Origin: an uncultured Stenotrophomonas sp.
GTDB lineage: Bacteria > Pseudomonadota > Gammaproteobacteria > Xanthomonadales > Xanthomonadaceae
DNA: 64,000 bases
Assembly: GCF_913778665.1 (NCBI RefSeq)
Contig: NZ_CAJYVQ010000011.1
Location: 1 to 64,000, forward strand
Direction of reading: 5' to 3'
Within the stretch, counting starts at the first letter, position 1. Each line of letters opens with the position of its first letter. Positions 26,570 to 39,490 of this stretch are shown here, piece by piece. The position numbers and the translations under genes are program-made. Below the pieces are notes generated by a model, which did no database searches, had not been told where the DNA came from, and worked only from the letters and a program-made list of their open reading frames with translations.

Positions 26570-27184
26570 TCAGGCCAGCTGCCGATCCACAGCCTCGATC
26601 ATCGCCTTGCGGCTGAACAGGAAGTCCCAGTAGCTGCCGCCCAGCTGCCGCCACAGCACCGCAGAGCGCACCGCAGCCAGCAGCAGCGCGCGGATCTCAG
26701 CGACCACACCGGCCTGCCCGAGGTAGTGCGGGTTGCCCTGGACCATCACCCGCGGCTTGAGGTGGCTGATGGTGTCCGCGTATAGGCCACCCAGGTTGGC
26801 CAGCACGTCCGGGTGGCCGCTGTCGCCCAGCTCGGCGGCCTGGCGCTGGGCGCGCTCGATGCCGGAGGCGACCTTGTTCACGGTGGCGCCGTCCTGCACG
26901 AAGCGGCGCTCAAGCTGCAGCACCGACAGCGCCAGCTTGGGCAGCACCGGATCCTGGCCCTGGCTGCGGAAGTAGTTGTGCAGCAGGCGCAGGCCCGCCT
27001 TCAGTGCGTGACTGTCACCGAAGACCTCCTGCGGCGAGGACGCATCAACCCGGAACACGCTGTCCACGGCCGTGCGCACGGCGGCGGCATCGGAATGGCC
27101 GGTATCGGCGATACGGCGTACCTGCTGCAGGGCCTGGGCAATGCCGGCCAGGGCCAGGACGCGGTCGTCGACAGTGAAACTCAT
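26570..27184 (-). CDS. hflD: HflD-family protein
   Basis: A 204-residue, mostly helical protein of the HflD family. In E. coli it binds the lambda CII activator and is membrane-associated; its role outside phage infection is unclear. Family features include the N-terminal [20 protein letters not shown] and the C-terminal [21 protein letters not shown]. The start overlaps the mnmA stop by four bases, the usual mnmA-hflD pairing. Confidence 0.92.
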   Translation of the reverse strand: MSFTVDDRVLALAGIAQALQQVRRIADTGHSDAAAVRTAVDSVFRVDASSPQEVFGDSHALKAGLRLLHNYFRSQGQDPVLPKLALSVLQLERRFVQDGATVNKVASGIERAQRQAAELGDSGHPDVLANLGGLYADTISHLKPRVMVQGNPHYLGQAGVVAEIRALLLAAVRSAVLWRQLGGSYWDFLFSRKAMIEAVDRQLA

Positions 27185-28323
27185 GCAGCGATTACCTCAA
27201 AAGGAGAAGGGGTGGTGCGCAAGCGCTGCTCCAGCGGCGCATCGGTGGCGGCGATCACCGCGCCACCCAGGCACACATCACCGTCATACAACACCAGTGA
27301 TTGACCGGGGGTAACGGCGCGTTGCGGGCGCGCGAAGGTGACCAGCACGCTGCCGTCGTCCAGCACGTCGACCGTACACGGCTCGTCGGGCTGGCGGTAG
27401 CGGGTCTGCGCGGTGCATTCGAAGCGCCGTGCCGGCGGCGAGCCGGCAATCCAGTGCGCGGCCTCCGATCGCAGGCGCTCGGACAGCATCCACGGGCTTT
27501 CACGGTCCTGGTCCACGTAAAGCACGTTGCTGGCCACGTCCTTGCCGACCACATACCACGGCGCGGCAGGACGGCCACGCACGCCGCCGATGTTCAGGCC
27601 CTCGCGCTGGCCCAGGGTGAAATAGAACACGCCCGGATGTTCGGCGATCACGCTGCCGTCGGCCGGGTCGAGGATCTGGCCGGGCTTGGCCGGCAGGTAG
27701 CGGCCGAGGAACTCACGGAAGTCGCGCTCGCCGATGAAGCAGATGCCGGTGGAGTCCTTCTTGGCGTGGGTCGGCAGGCTGACGTCACGCGCGATCCGGC
27801 GCAGGTCGCTCTTTTCCAGGTCGCCAATCGGGAACAGCGTCGCCGCCAGCTGCTCCTGGCCGAGCTGATGCAGGAAATAGCTCTGGTCCTTGGAACGGTC
27901 GGCGCCGCGCAGCAGCAGCCACTGGTGGCCGCGCTGGGTCACCCGCGCGTAGTGGCCGGTGGCGATGCGCTCGGCGCCCAGCTCGCGGGCGGCGTCCAGG
28001 AAGTGCTTGAACTTGACCTCGCGGTTGCACAGCACGTCCGGGTTCGGCGTGCGGCCGGCGGCGTATTCGGCCAGGAAGTGCTCGAACACGCCCTGCCAGT
28101 ACTCGCTGGAAAAATCGCGGAAGTGGAACGGAATGCCGAGCAGTCCGCACACGGCCACCGCGTCGCGGCGATCGTCCTCGGCGCGGCACTCGCCACTGCC
28201 GTCGTCGGCCCAGTTCTGCATGAACAGGCCGGCCACGGCCTCGCCCTGCTGCACCAGCCGCCAGGCGGCGACCGAGGAATCGACGCCGCCGGAGACGCCA
28301 ACCATCACGCGTGGGGTGCTCAT
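27181..28323 (-). CDS. mnmA: tRNA-specific 2-thiouridylase MnmA
   Basis: A 380-residue enzyme making 2-thiouridine at position 34 of tRNA-Lys, Glu and Gln using persulfide sulphur and ATP. The start at 28323 gives [20 protein letters not shown] with PP-loop SGGVDSS. Two catalytic cysteines appear in [11 protein letters not shown] and [11 protein letters not shown]. The start overlaps the Nudix gene stop by four bases and the end overlaps hflD by four, so the three genes form one operon. Confidence 0.97.
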   Translation of the reverse strand: MSTPRVMVGVSGGVDSSVAAWRLVQQGEAVAGLFMQNWADDGSGECRAEDDRRDAVAVCGLLGIPFHFRDFSSEYWQGVFEHFLAEYAAGRTPNPDVLCNREVKFKHFLDAARELGAERIATGHYARVTQRGHQWLLLRGADRSKDQSYFLHQLGQEQLAATLFPIGDLEKSDLRRIARDVSLPTHAKKDSTGICFIGERDFREFLGRYLPAKPGQILDPADGSVIAEHPGVFYFTLGQREGLNIGGVRGRPAAPWYVVGKDVASNVLYVDQDRESPWMLSERLRSEAAHWIAGSPPARRFECTAQTRYRQPDEPCTVDVLDDGSVLVTFARPQRAVTPGQSLVLYDGDVCLGGAVIAATDAPLEQRLRTTPSPFEVIAA

Positions 28324-28781
28324 GCGACCTCCCGGACCAGCGAAAGCGGATGGCGTTGGCCACCCAGGTAATCGGCCACCACCTGCCACACCAGCGGGCT
28401 GCGCTGGCGCTCACCGGCCGCCTGCAGCTCGGTCGGGGTCAGCCACAGCGCGCGGTCGATGCCGGCATCCAGCGGCCGTGCCGGGTCGTGCGAGAGTGGG
28501 CGTGCGGCGTAGCAGAAGCGCAGGAAGGCGGTGCCATCGCCGGCGGTCCACTGGTAGCAGCCGATGAAATGGGTCAGCTGCACCGTCCAGCCGGTCTCCT
28601 CGACGGTCTCGCGCAGGGCCGCCTCGGCCAGGGTTTCGCCCGGCTCGAGGTGGCCGGCCGGCTGGTTCAGCACCGGGCGGCCATCGATGGTCTCTTCGAC
28701 CAGCAGCACGCGGCCGCCGTCGATCACCACCGTGGCGACAGTGGCGTGCGGTGCCCAGCGCGGGTCGGGTGTGGCGTTCAA
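28320..28781 (-). CDS. Nudix hydrolase (NudJ-like phosphatase)
   Basis: A 153-residue hydrolase with the Nudix box [20 protein letters not shown] (plus TGW), residues about 42-64. In E. coli the mnmA-adjacent NudJ acts on thiamine pyrimidine pyrophosphate and nucleoside triphosphates; that substrate is inferred. No ATG is available near the N-terminus, so a TTG one base after the preceding gene's stop is taken as start ([20 protein letters not shown]). Confidence 0.9.
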   Translation of the reverse strand: MNATPDPRWAPHATVATVVIDGGRVLLVEETIDGRPVLNQPAGHLEPGETLAEAALRETVEETGWTVQLTHFIGCYQWTAGDGTAFLRFCYAARPLSHDPARPLDAGIDRALWLTPTELQAAGERQRSPLVWQVVADYLGGQRHPLSLVREVA

Positions 28782-28782
28782 C

Positions 28783-29256
28783 TCAGAACTCGTCCTTCTT
28801 GGTCAGTTCCAGCTCCATCGCGTCGGCGGTGCGGATAGCCGCATCGATGGCGTCGCTGAGCTGGTCGGCGGTGGCATCGGCATCGATCTTCACCACGAAC
28901 ATCGCCGTGGTGTCCTGCTTCACCCAGCCGCCCATCTTGGCGTCCTGCGAGTCTTCCAGCAGGCGGTTGGCCACGGCCACCGGGAACTGCTTGGTCTTGG
29001 CGCTGTAGCCCGGCGACCAGATCTCGCGGATGTTGTGGGTGCCGAAATCTTCCACCGCCGAGCGCACGTAGACCATCTGGGTGCGGTCACCCTCGACATC
29101 GAACACCATGCGGTAGTCGCCATCCTCGTCGACTTCATAGGTGTAGCCCAGCTTGTCCAGGTGGCGGGCCACTGCCTTGTCGGCCTCGGGCGCGGCGGCG
29201 GCAGGGCCAGCAGCGGTCAGCGCGATCAGCAGGGCGGGGAGAAGAGTCCTTTTCAT
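28783..29256 (-). CDS. Exported YbjN-like protein
   Basis: A 157-residue protein with a cleavable signal peptide (MKRTLLPALLIALTAAGPAAAA). A mixed alpha/beta domain carries LDKLGYTYEVDEDGDYRMVF and VAVANRLLEDSQDAKMGGWV, resembling the YbjN/type III chaperone-like fold. It precedes the Nudix-mnmA-hflD genes on the same strand, one base apart. Its role is unknown and the domain call is tentative. Confidence 0.75.
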   Translation of the reverse strand: MKRTLLPALLIALTAAGPAAAAPEADKAVARHLDKLGYTYEVDEDGDYRMVFDVEGDRTQMVYVRSAVEDFGTHNIREIWSPGYSAKTKQFPVAVANRLLEDSQDAKMGGWVKQDTTAMFVVKIDADATADQLSDAIDAAIRTADAMELELTKKDEF

Positions 29257-29356
29257 GAAGATCCTGTGAAGCAGGTTTGAAAGAAGATGCAATTGTGACG
29301 GTGGGCGTCCGTGCCGTCCAATCTGCGGCGGGCCGACGCAGGCCCGGCGCAACCTC

Positions 29357-29362
29357 TATAAT
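29357..29362 (+). promoter_or_regulatory. -10 element of clpS
   Basis: Perfect TATAAT six bases before the clpS ATG with no Shine-Dalgarno between them, implying a leaderless or near-leaderless message. The -35 region is weak (CGACGC at 17-base spacing). Confidence 0.6.
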
Positions 29363-29368
29363 GGGCAG

Positions 29369-29695
29369 ATGCCCCACGAGTCTTCCCCCGATTCCCACCA
29401 CGAGCACGGCGTCGCCGTGGAGCCCGCGCGCCCGGAAGTGGCGCCACCGCCGTTCTACCAGGTGATGCTGCTCAACGACGACTACACCCCGATGGACTTC
29501 GTGGTGGACGTGCTGCAGCAGTTCTTCAGCATGGACCTGGACAAGGCCACGCAAGTGATGCTGCACGTGCATACCCGTGGCCGCGGGGTGTGCGGGGTCT
29601 TCACCCGCGAAGTGGCCGAGACCAAGGTTGCACAGGTCAACGAGTACTCGCGGATGAACCAGCACCCGCTGCTGTGCACGATGGAAAAGGCCTGA
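29369..29695 (+). CDS. clpS: ClpA adaptor protein ClpS
   Basis: A 108-residue N-recognin that delivers N-degron substrates to ClpAP. A disordered N-terminal extension (1-28) is followed by the core [20 protein letters not shown], with the substrate-pocket Asn-Asp-Asp and downstream His of [11 protein letters not shown]. It normally sits next to clpA; here a reversed kinase-like gene separates the two. Confidence 0.97.
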   Translation: MPHESSPDSHHEHGVAVEPARPEVAPPPFYQVMLLNDDYTPMDFVVDVLQQFFSMDLDKATQVMLHVHTRGRGVCGVFTREVAETKVAQVNEYSRMNQHPLLCTMEKA

Positions 29696-29705
29696 CCGAC
29701 CTTTT

Positions 29706-29727
29706 GTAGCGTCGAGCCATGCTCGAC
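29706..29727. repeat. SMAG-type unit
   Basis: GTAGCGTCGAGCCATGCTCG plus AC, a GTAG-headed palindrome 11 bases after clpS. It may end the clpS transcript. Confidence 0.75.
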
Positions 29728-29789
29728 TGCGTTTTGCCCGGGCATGCCGATTGCCGGAGGGGGGCCACCAAGGTGGCACCCACCGCGGG

Positions 29790-30416
29790 TCACTCCTGCG
29801 CCAGCGCCTCCAGCGCCATTGTCGCCACCGCCTCGTCAATGTCGGCCGGGTCACCATCGTCGCGGAACCACACCGCCGACAGCCCCATGCTGGCCGCGAT
29901 CCAGCGCAGCAGGCGGGTGCGCTCCAGGCAAGCCAGTGCACTGACCTGCTCCAGCCTTGCTGCAAAATCCTGCAGCAGTGCCTCCGCCAGTGATCTGCAC
30001 TGTTCCAGCAGTGGCGGCAGCCTCGCTCTTGGCTGCAGCAGGTCGGCGAACCATGTACGCAGGCAGACCAGTTCCGCTGGCGGCGCGTTCCGGGGCCGGT
30101 GCAGCCGCTGCAGGACCTGGCACAGGATCGTGGTGCAGGTGTCGTCGCCGCCGTCGATCGAACGTTGCCGCAGCGAATCGCCGCGGGCGCGCTCGATCAG
30201 GATCGCTGGGCCTTCATGGGCCAGCAGCCTGGCGGCGCCGTCGCCCTCCCACCAGCGCAGCAGCCGGTACGCGTTCTGCTCCTCGGGCTCGCTGCTGAGC
30301 TTCAGCATCGCCGGCTCGCCGGCGTGGGTCAGTACCGGCCAGAGCTGGGCGCGGGGTGTCTGGATGGCCGGGCCATCACGTCGCAATCGCCATCGGCTCA
30401 GGTAGGGTTCGCTCAT
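29790..30416 (-). pseudogene. Aminoglycoside 6-phosphotransferase-like kinase lacking its catalytic core
   Basis: A 208-residue open frame. The N-lobe has kinase-like features (AMLKLSSEPEEQNAYRLLRW and LLAHEGPAILIERA). The C-terminal part (LLRWIAASMGLSAVWFRDDG) matches the end of the APH(6)/streptomycin-hydroxyurea kinase family. Full-length members are about 265-280 residues and carry an HGD(L/I)HHxN catalytic loop and a conserved IDPKGLxGE-like metal-binding segment. Both are missing: the frame passes straight from RSLAEALLQ to DFAARLEQV near residue 149 (about 29972), where TGCAG repeats flank the junction. It looks like an in-frame deletion of some 55-70 codons, so phosphotransfer is not expected. 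It lies inverted between clpS and clpA. Confidence 0.75.
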
Positions 30417-30554
30417 GCCGGTTGGTCTGTCCTGGAGTGAATGAAGTTCAAGCAATCGGTACTGCTAACGCCATCTGAACGCTGCAATCCGCTAGGGTGA
30501 TGGAAATCGCGTAGTCAGGCCGCATATTGTCCCCATCTGCCGCCGGAGTAATCC

Positions 30555-32840
<2,286 letters not shown>

Positions 32841-32875
32841 GCCTGCCCCGGGGTGCATGCCGGGTGCAGAAGGGA

Positions 32876-32908
32876 ACAAGGGCGGCTTCGGCCGCCCTTG
32901 TTGTTTCC
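32876..32908 (+). terminator. Rho-independent terminator after clpA
   Basis: An 11-bp perfect stem ACAAGGGCGGC / GCCGCCCTTGT with a UUCG loop, followed by TGTTTCC. The convergent gene ends just beyond, and TTCCCTTCT follows on the minus strand, so it may work in both directions. Confidence 0.85.
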
Positions 32909-32913
32909 GTCGC

Positions 32914-33297
32914 TCAGCGCCCCTGTTGGGCCAGTCGCTTGAAGGTCGCCGCATCGATCGGCTCGATCCGGGTCACGCCGCAATGGTTGCTGTCGGTGCG
33001 CAGCGTGCTGCGGGCATCGCCACAGATCCGCTCGGGCGTGTTGGGCGTGAAGAACACGTAGCTGGCCGAGGCAGCAGCGCCGAGACAGCGCTTCTGCAGG
33101 TGCACCCGATAGTGGTTGTCGCCGTCGCGCAGCAGCACTTCGCGCTCGGTGCTGGACGCGCGGATATCACTGTCGGCGCCGACGGCGATGCAGTCCGCCG
33201 GGGCGGTGGGCTTTGCGGGTTCGGCAGCGGATGCCGACAGGGGGAGGCTGGCCAGCAGAACTGCCTGCAGCAGGACATGCGGGAGCAGGGCGTTCAT
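32914..33297 (-). CDS. Small exported protein (DUF6491-like)
   Basis: A 127-residue protein with a signal peptide (MNALLPHVLLQAVLLASLPLSASA) and three or four spaced cysteines (ADCIAVG, QKRCLG, RICGD and NHCGV). The pattern resembles the xanthomonad DUF6491 family of secreted proteins, probably disulfide-bonded in the periplasm. The start at 33297 is chosen for the signal peptide; upstream codons do not look coding. Function unknown. Confidence 0.7.
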   Translation of the reverse strand: MNALLPHVLLQAVLLASLPLSASAAEPAKPTAPADCIAVGADSDIRASSTEREVLLRDGDNHYRVHLQKRCLGAAASASYVFFTPNTPERICGDARSTLRTDSNHCGVTRIEPIDAATFKRLAQQGR

Positions 33298-33445
33298 GGT
33301 CGGGCGGGGGGTGGCGATCCGGACTGGATCGGATCCCACGATGCCGACGCAGGCGCAAATGCGAATCTGCCGCAAGCGGGGCTGACTGACGCCATGGTGA
33401 GTTCGGTCACGATGACCTCCGGCAGGGCCGGAGTCCGCGCATGAC

Positions 33446-33472
33446 AAAAGGCCAGCAACCAGGGCTGGCCTT
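33446..33472 (-). terminator. Rho-independent terminator of infA
   Basis: Arms AAGGCCAGC and GCTGGCCTT around a 7-base loop, then TTTTG on the minus strand, 28 bases after the infA stop. Confidence 0.88.
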
Positions 33473-33499
33473 GTTGAAGTGGCGCCAGGCGCCGACCGC

Positions 33500-33718
33500 T
33501 TACTTCATGCGGTAGGTGATACGGCCCTTGGTCAGGTCGTACGGGGTCATTTCAACCTTGACCCGGTCACCGGTAAGGATGCGGATGTAGTTCTTGCGCA
33601 TGCGGCCGGAGATGTGGGCGATGATTTCGTGCCCATTTTCCAGACGAACGCGGAAAGTGGTGTTCGGCAGCGTCTCGCTGACGGTGCCCTCGAACTCGAT
33701 GGAATCGTCTTTCGACAT
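33500..33718 (-). CDS. infA: Translation initiation factor IF-1
   Basis: A 72-residue OB-fold factor that binds the 30S A site. It is near-identical to the family over its whole length: [20 protein letters not shown] at the start and [12 protein letters not shown] at the end. AGGA precedes the ATG. The clpA-infA-aat neighbourhood is conserved in gammaproteobacteria; the serine tRNA found here in E. coli is absent. Confidence 0.99.
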   Translation of the reverse strand: MSKDDSIEFEGTVSETLPNTTFRVRLENGHEIIAHISGRMRKNYIRILTGDRVKVEMTPYDLTKGRITYRMK

Positions 33719-33804
33719 GTAGTCCTGTGCGGTTCAGAAAACGGCCACGCTGGGCCTAAGGCGCGGTATTTTACGCGTGACGAGGCCAGCTTGCAAAGTT
33801 TGTG

Positions 33805-34545
33805 TTAACTCCCTGCCAAACGCCGAGCCGGCACGCGTCCCACCGCCTGCGTCCACGGGCCTTCACGGCCCTTGTTGCGCACCGCCTGGCGCACGTGATC
33901 GAGAAACGCTGCGCGCGGCAGATGCGTGGCGCCCATCCGCAGCAGGTGTGGATTCTCCACCTGGGCATCGATCATCGGCCAGCCCCAGCCGCCAAGCGTG
34001 GCCGCCAACGCGGCCAGCGCGATCTTGGAGCCGCCGCTGGCACCGCTGAACATGCTCTCGCCGAAGAACATCGATCCGATCGCCACCCCATAGATGCCGC
34101 CGACCAGCGTCTGCCGGTCCCAGACTTCGAAGGAATGGGCAAAGCCGAGGTCGTGCAGCTGGCTGTAGGCCTCGATCATGGCCGGGCTGATCCAGGTACC
34201 GTCCTGGCCGGGCCGCGGCGCGGCGGCGCAGGCGCGCATCACCTGGCCAAACGCGGTGTCGGCAGTCACCTCCCAGTCGCAGCTACGCAGCTGGCGGCGG
34301 AAGCGGCTGGACAGGTGCACGCCATCGGTGCGGAACACCATGCGCGGGTCAGGCGACCACCACAGGATCGGTTCGCCCTCGCTGAACCACGGAAAGATGC
34401 CCCCCGCATACGCGTTGAGCAGGCGCACCGGGTGCAGGTCGCCACCGACGGCGAGCAGGCCGTCAGGCTGGCGCAGCGCGGTTTCGGCCGGAGGGAAGGG
34501 CGCGTCCGGCGTATCGGCCAGGCGCCAGGGCAGCTGGCGTGTCAT
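33805..34545 (-). CDS. aat: Leucyl/phenylalanyl-tRNA--protein transferase
   Basis: A 246-residue enzyme that adds Leu or Phe to N-terminal Arg or Lys, making primary N-degrons for ClpS-ClpAP. Family blocks seen are GLLAVGGDLHPVRLLNAYAG, GIFPWFSEGEPILWWSPDPR, GGIYGVAIGSMFFGESMFS and PMIDAQVENPHLLRMGA. The start at 34545 (MTRQLPWRL) fits the family; the longer frame runs into a repeat region. It is 86 bases upstream of infA on the same strand. Confidence 0.97.
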   Translation of the reverse strand: MTRQLPWRLADTPDAPFPPAETALRQPDGLLAVGGDLHPVRLLNAYAGGIFPWFSEGEPILWWSPDPRMVFRTDGVHLSSRFRRQLRSCDWEVTADTAFGQVMRACAAAPRPGQDGTWISPAMIEAYSQLHDLGFAHSFEVWDRQTLVGGIYGVAIGSMFFGESMFSGASGGSKIALAALAATLGGWGWPMIDAQVENPHLLRMGATHLPRAAFLDHVRQAVRNKGREGPWTQAVGRVPARRLAGS

Positions 34546-34597
34546 GCGGATGATTGTAGCGAGCGCAGTCTGTGGCAGATGCGAACCTTCTCCGGCA

Positions 34598-34662
34598 GGT
34601 GCCAGCCTTGGTTGGCACATCGGTCGAGTACTGGTATGTCAGCCGAGCAAGCTCGACGCTAC
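34598..34662. repeat. GGTGCC palindrome plus inverted SMAG unit
   Basis: GGTGCCAGCCTTGGTTGGCAC (palindrome) is followed by GCCGAGCAAGCTCGACGCTA plus C, a SMAG unit on the minus strand. They sit between the acetyltransferase gene end and aat. Confidence 0.7.
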
Positions 34663-35783
34663 GGTTCCGCGCGGAACGGGCTGTGCTCTTGCAGTTCCTG
34701 CTGGTAACGCTGCACATCGCGGCGCTCCTGTCGGCACCAGTCCTGCAATGCCTGCGCGAACTCCGGATCGGCCACCCAGTGACGGCTGCGCACCCGCGTC
34801 GGCAGGAAGCCGCGCGCCAGCTTGTGCTCTCCCTGCGCGCCCGGCTCGAAACGGCTCAGGCCTTCGCGCAGGCAGTACTCAATGCCCTGGTAGTAACAGG
34901 CTTCGAAGTGCAGGCCGGGCAGGGTGGCGCCGCCCCAGTAGCGGCCATACAGCGTGTCGCCGCCGCGCAGGCACAGCGCACCGGCAATCGGCTCGCCGTC
35001 CTGCTCGGCCAGGAACAGCACCAGGCCACGCCCCAGTGCGATAGCCAGATGGCACAGGAACGCGTCGGTCAGTGCCGGCGCATTGCCGTATTCGAGGAAG
35101 GTCTGCAGGTAGAAGCGATACATCGCCTGCAGATCCGCGCGGCTGGCCTGGTCGCCATGCACCACGCGGAAGCTGATGCCCTGGCGCGCGACCTTGGCAC
35201 GCTCCTGGCGGATGTTCTTGCGGTGCTTGTGGTCCATCGCGGCGAGGAACTGCTCGAACGTGTGCCAGTCTCCCGGGTTCTGCCACTGGAACTGCACGTC
35301 CTCGCGCAGCAGCCAGTCATCGTCGAACACCCCCTCGTCAGCGGCGGTGTGGAAATTGATGTGGGCCGATGACACGCCCAGCGCCGGCAGCGCCTTGCGC
35401 AGGGCCGACGGCAATGCCGCGCGCTGCGCATCGTGACGGGCCAGCAGCCGTGGGCCGGTCACCGGCGAGTACGGCACCGCACCGAGCCACTTCGGGTAGT
35501 AGTCGCGGCCGTGGCGGGCGTAGGCGTTGGCCCAGGCGTGGTCGAACACGAACTCACCATGCGAGTTGGTCTTCAGGTAGCCCGGAATGGCGCCGATCAG
35601 AGAATTGCCTTCCCAGAGCGTGAAGTGCCGGGGTTGCCAGCCCCAGTCCTCGCGCAGGCAGCCGTGCTGTTCCAGGCCTGAGAGGAAGGCGTGGCTGACG
35701 AACGGGTTGAGGCCGTCGTGCAGGGCATCCCAGTCGCTGGCGGGAATGGACTGCAGGGCGTTGATGAAGCGGGCGGAGGGCAT
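34659..35783 (-). CDS. FemAB/GNAT-like N-acyltransferase (COG3146)
   Basis: A 374-residue cytoplasmic protein of the peptidogalycan-biosynthesis-like (FemAB-related) group. Family blocks include HAFLSGLEQHGCLREDWGWQ, GNSLIGAIPGYLKTNSHGEF and, in the C-terminal GNAT half, CLRGGDTLYGRYWG and LHFEACYYQGIEYCLREGL. The substrate is unknown. It stands alone between the trxB terminator and aat. Confidence 0.85.
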   Translation of the reverse strand: MPSARFINALQSIPASDWDALHDGLNPFVSHAFLSGLEQHGCLREDWGWQPRHFTLWEGNSLIGAIPGYLKTNSHGEFVFDHAWANAYARHGRDYYPKWLGAVPYSPVTGPRLLARHDAQRAALPSALRKALPALGVSSAHINFHTAADEGVFDDDWLLREDVQFQWQNPGDWHTFEQFLAAMDHKHRKNIRQERAKVARQGISFRVVHGDQASRADLQAMYRFYLQTFLEYGNAPALTDAFLCHLAIALGRGLVLFLAEQDGEPIAGALCLRGGDTLYGRYWGGATLPGLHFEACYYQGIEYCLREGLSRFEPGAQGEHKLARGFLPTRVRSRHWVADPEFAQALQDWCRQERRDVQRYQQELQEHSPFRAEP

Positions 35784-35809
35784 GAGGGAAGGATAGGGCA
35801 GATGAACCG

Positions 35810-35835
35810 AAAAGGCCGACGCAATGGCGTCGGCC
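35810..35835 (-). terminator. Rho-independent terminator of trxB
   Basis: Arms GGCCGACGC and GCGTCGGCC around AATG, then TTTT on the minus strand, 50 bases after the trxB stop. Confidence 0.88.
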
Positions 35836-35845
35836 CTTCGTTTGA

Positions 35846-35867
35846 GTCGAGCATGGCCCGACGCTAC
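35846..35867. repeat. SMAG-type unit
   Basis: GTCGAGCATGGCCCGACGCT plus AC is an inverted GTAG unit between the trxB stop and its terminator. Confidence 0.65.
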
Positions 35868-35884
35868 AGATGCAGGTCAGCGTT

Positions 35885-36949
<1,065 letters not shown>

Positions 36950-37088
36950 TCAAGCCGATGAACAGAACGCCGTTGTCCAGCGGCCGTTCCGGCCCAACCT
37001 TGCCCGGTCAGATGACGGATAACTGAAAACTGACGCCGTCTCATTTATTATCAATCACTAACAGCGCATTCCAAAGGTATGGTCTAAG

Positions 37089-39452
37089 GTGGCGAAGCAG
37101 GTCCCCGAACGCTCCAAGTCCGACGACAGCAAGGCGTCACGTCGCACGGCCGCGGCGGCGGCGACCGACAATCCACGCCGCCAACGCCTCTGGCGCGACC
37201 TTGGCCTCATCGCCATCGCGCCAGCGCTGCTGTATCTGGCGGCCAGTCTGTTCACCTATTCAGCTACCGACCCGGGCTGGTCGCATACCGGCAGCGTGGT
37301 CGCGCCGGTGCACAACATGGGTGGCCGTGCCGGCGCCTGGATCGCCGACGTGCTGCTGCAGCTGTTCGGCTACATCGCCTTCCTGCTGCCGGTGGTGCTC
37401 GGCGCGCTGGCGTGGATCGCCATGTTCGGCCTCAAGCGCGAGAGCAAGGGCGAGAACGACCTGGACCCGGCGCTGCGCCTGGTCGGCCTGGTCGGCTTCC
37501 TGATTGCCGGCACCGGCTTCCTGCACGTGCGCCTGTTCAGTGGCGATGTCGCCAGTGCCGGCGGCATCCTGGGCAAGCTGGTCGGCAATTCACTCACCGT
37601 GGGCTTCGGCGCGCTGGGCGCCAACCTGTTTGTGCTGGTGCTGCTGCTGGCCTCGATCACGCTGGCGACCGGGCTGTCCTGGTTCTCGGTGATGGAGAAG
37701 ATCGGCCGCGGCGTGATGTCGCTGGCACCGCTGCTGCAGCGAAAGAAGGAAGAGGTCACCGAGTGGAAGCAGACCCGGGTGATGCGCGAGGAGCGCCAGG
37801 AAGTGCGCAAGGCCGATGCCGAGGTGCGCGCCAAGCGCGAGCCGGTGAAGATCGAGCCGCGTCCTGAGCCGGTGATCGAGAAGAGCGATCGCGCCAAGCG
37901 TGACAACCAGATCCCGATGTTCCGCGGCGTCAATGGTGACGGCTCGGACCTGCCGCCGCTGGCGTTGCTGGATGATCCCAAGCCGCAGCCGAAGGGCTAC
38001 GACGAAGAGACGCTGGAGACCCTGTCGCGGCAGATCGAGTTCAAGCTGAAGGACTTCCGCATCGATGCGCAGGTGGTCGGCGCCAATCCCGGCCCTGTCA
38101 TCACCCGCTTCGAGATCGAGCCGGCACCGGGCATCAAGGTCAGCCAGATCAGCTCGCTGGACAAGGACATCGCGCGTGGCCTGTCGGTGAAGTCGGTGCG
38201 CGTGGTCGACGTCATTCCGGGCAAATCGGTGATCGGCCTGGAGATCCCCAACGTCACCCGCGAAATGATCTTCCTGTCCGAGCTGCTGCGCTCGAAGGAA
38301 TACGACAAGTCAGCCAGTGCGCTGACCCTGGCGCTGGGCAAGGACATCGCCGGCCGCCCGACCGTGGCCGACCTGGCGCGCATGCCGCACCTGCTGGTGG
38401 CCGGCACCACCGGTTCGGGCAAGTCGGTGGCGGTCAACGCGATGGTGCTAAGCCTGCTGTTCAAGGCTTCGCCGAAAGATCTGCGGATGCTGATGATCGA
38501 CCCGAAGATGCTTGAGCTGAGTGTCTACCAGGGCATCCCGCACCTGTTGGCGCCGGTGGTCACGGACATGAAGGAGGCCGCCAACGGCCTGCGCTGGTGC
38601 GTGGCCGAGATGGAGCGCCGCTACAAGCTGATGAGCGCGGTGGGCGTGCGCAATCTGGCGGGCTTCAACAAGAAGGTGAAGGAAGCCCAGGACGCCGGCC
38701 AGCCGCTGATGGACCCGCTGTTCAAGCCGAACCCGGAGCTGGGCGAGGCGCCGCGCCCGCTGGAGACGCTGCCGTTCATCGTCATCTTCATCGACGAATT
38801 CGCCGACATGATGATGATCGTCGGCAAGAAGGTGGAAGAGCTGATCGCGCGCTTGGCACAGAAGGCGCGTGCGGCCGGCATCCACCTGATCCTGGCCACG
38901 CAGCGCCCGTCGGTGGACGTGATCACCGGCCTGATCAAGGCCAACATCCCCACCCGCATCGCCTTCCAGGTCAGCTCGAAGATCGACTCGCGCACCATCC
39001 TGGACCAGTCTGGTGCCGAAACCCTGCTGGGCCACGGCGACATGCTGTACCTGCCGCCTGGTACCGCGCTGCCCGAGCGCGTGCACGGTGCGTTCGTTTC
39101 CGACGATGAGGTGCATCGCGTGGTCGAGCACCTGAAGGCGATGGGGCCGGCCGACTACATCGATGGCGTGCTGGACGAAGTGCAGACGATGGGTGACGGC
39201 GTGATCGTCGGCGCCACCGGCCTGCCGGAGACCAGTTCCGGCGGCGGCGACGAGTCCGACCCGTTGTATGACGAAGCGCTGCGAGTGGTCACCGAGACCC
39301 GTCGTGCCTCGATTTCCGGTGTTCAGCGCCGGCTGAAGATCGGCTACAACCGCGCGGCGCGACTGATCGAGGCCATGGAAGCGGCCGGCGTGGTCAGCGC
39401 GCCCGAACACAATGGCGACCGCACGGTGCTGGCACCGCCGCCGCCAAAGTAA
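37089..39452 (+). CDS. ftsK: DNA translocase FtsK
   Basis: A 787-residue septal DNA pump for chromosome dimer resolution. Four membrane segments lie in about residues 35-190, followed by a short linker. The RecA-like motor has Walker A GTTGSGKS (from 439) and Walker [12 protein letters not shown], and a C-terminal gamma winged-helix domain reads FtsK-orienting sequences ([20 protein letters not shown]). It is shorter than E. coli FtsK (1329) because of the short linker, as in SpoIIIE-like forms. It starts at GTG. Confidence 0.97.
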   Translation: MAKQVPERSKSDDSKASRRTAAAAATDNPRRQRLWRDLGLIAIAPALLYLAASLFTYSATDPGWSHTGSVVAPVHNMGGRAGAWIADVLLQLFGYIAFLLPVVLGALAWIAMFGLKRESKGENDLDPALRLVGLVGFLIAGTGFLHVRLFSGDVASAGGILGKLVGNSLTVGFGALGANLFVLVLLLASITLATGLSWFSVMEKIGRGVMSLAPLLQRKKEEVTEWKQTRVMREERQEVRKADAEVRAKREPVKIEPRPEPVIEKSDRAKRDNQIPMFRGVNGDGSDLPPLALLDDPKPQPKGYDEETLETLSRQIEFKLKDFRIDAQVVGANPGPVITRFEIEPAPGIKVSQISSLDKDIARGLSVKSVRVVDVIPGKSVIGLEIPNVTREMIFLSELLRSKEYDKSASALTLALGKDIAGRPTVADLARMPHLLVAGTTGSGKSVAVNAMVLSLLFKASPKDLRMLMIDPKMLELSVYQGIPHLLAPVVTDMKEAANGLRWCVAEMERRYKLMSAVGVRNLAGFNKKVKEAQDAGQPLMDPLFKPNPELGEAPRPLETLPFIVIFIDEFADMMMIVGKKVEELIARLAQKARAAGIHLILATQRPSVDVITGLIKANIPTRIAFQVSSKIDSRTILDQSGAETLLGHGDMLYLPPGTALPERVHGAFVSDDEVHRVVEHLKAMGPADYIDGVLDEVQTMGDGVIVGATGLPETSSGGGDESDPLYDEALRVVTETRRASISGVQRRLKIGYNRAARLIEAMEAAGVVSAPEHNGDRTVLAPPPPK

Positions 39453-39490
39453 GACCCGACGTACCCCCACGACGTCCAAGGAACCGACGC

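Noticed and set aside
33719..33804. Expected serine tRNA near infA, as in E. coli
   Set aside because: The infA-aat gap of 86 bases holds no cloverleaf or conserved TTCGA arm.
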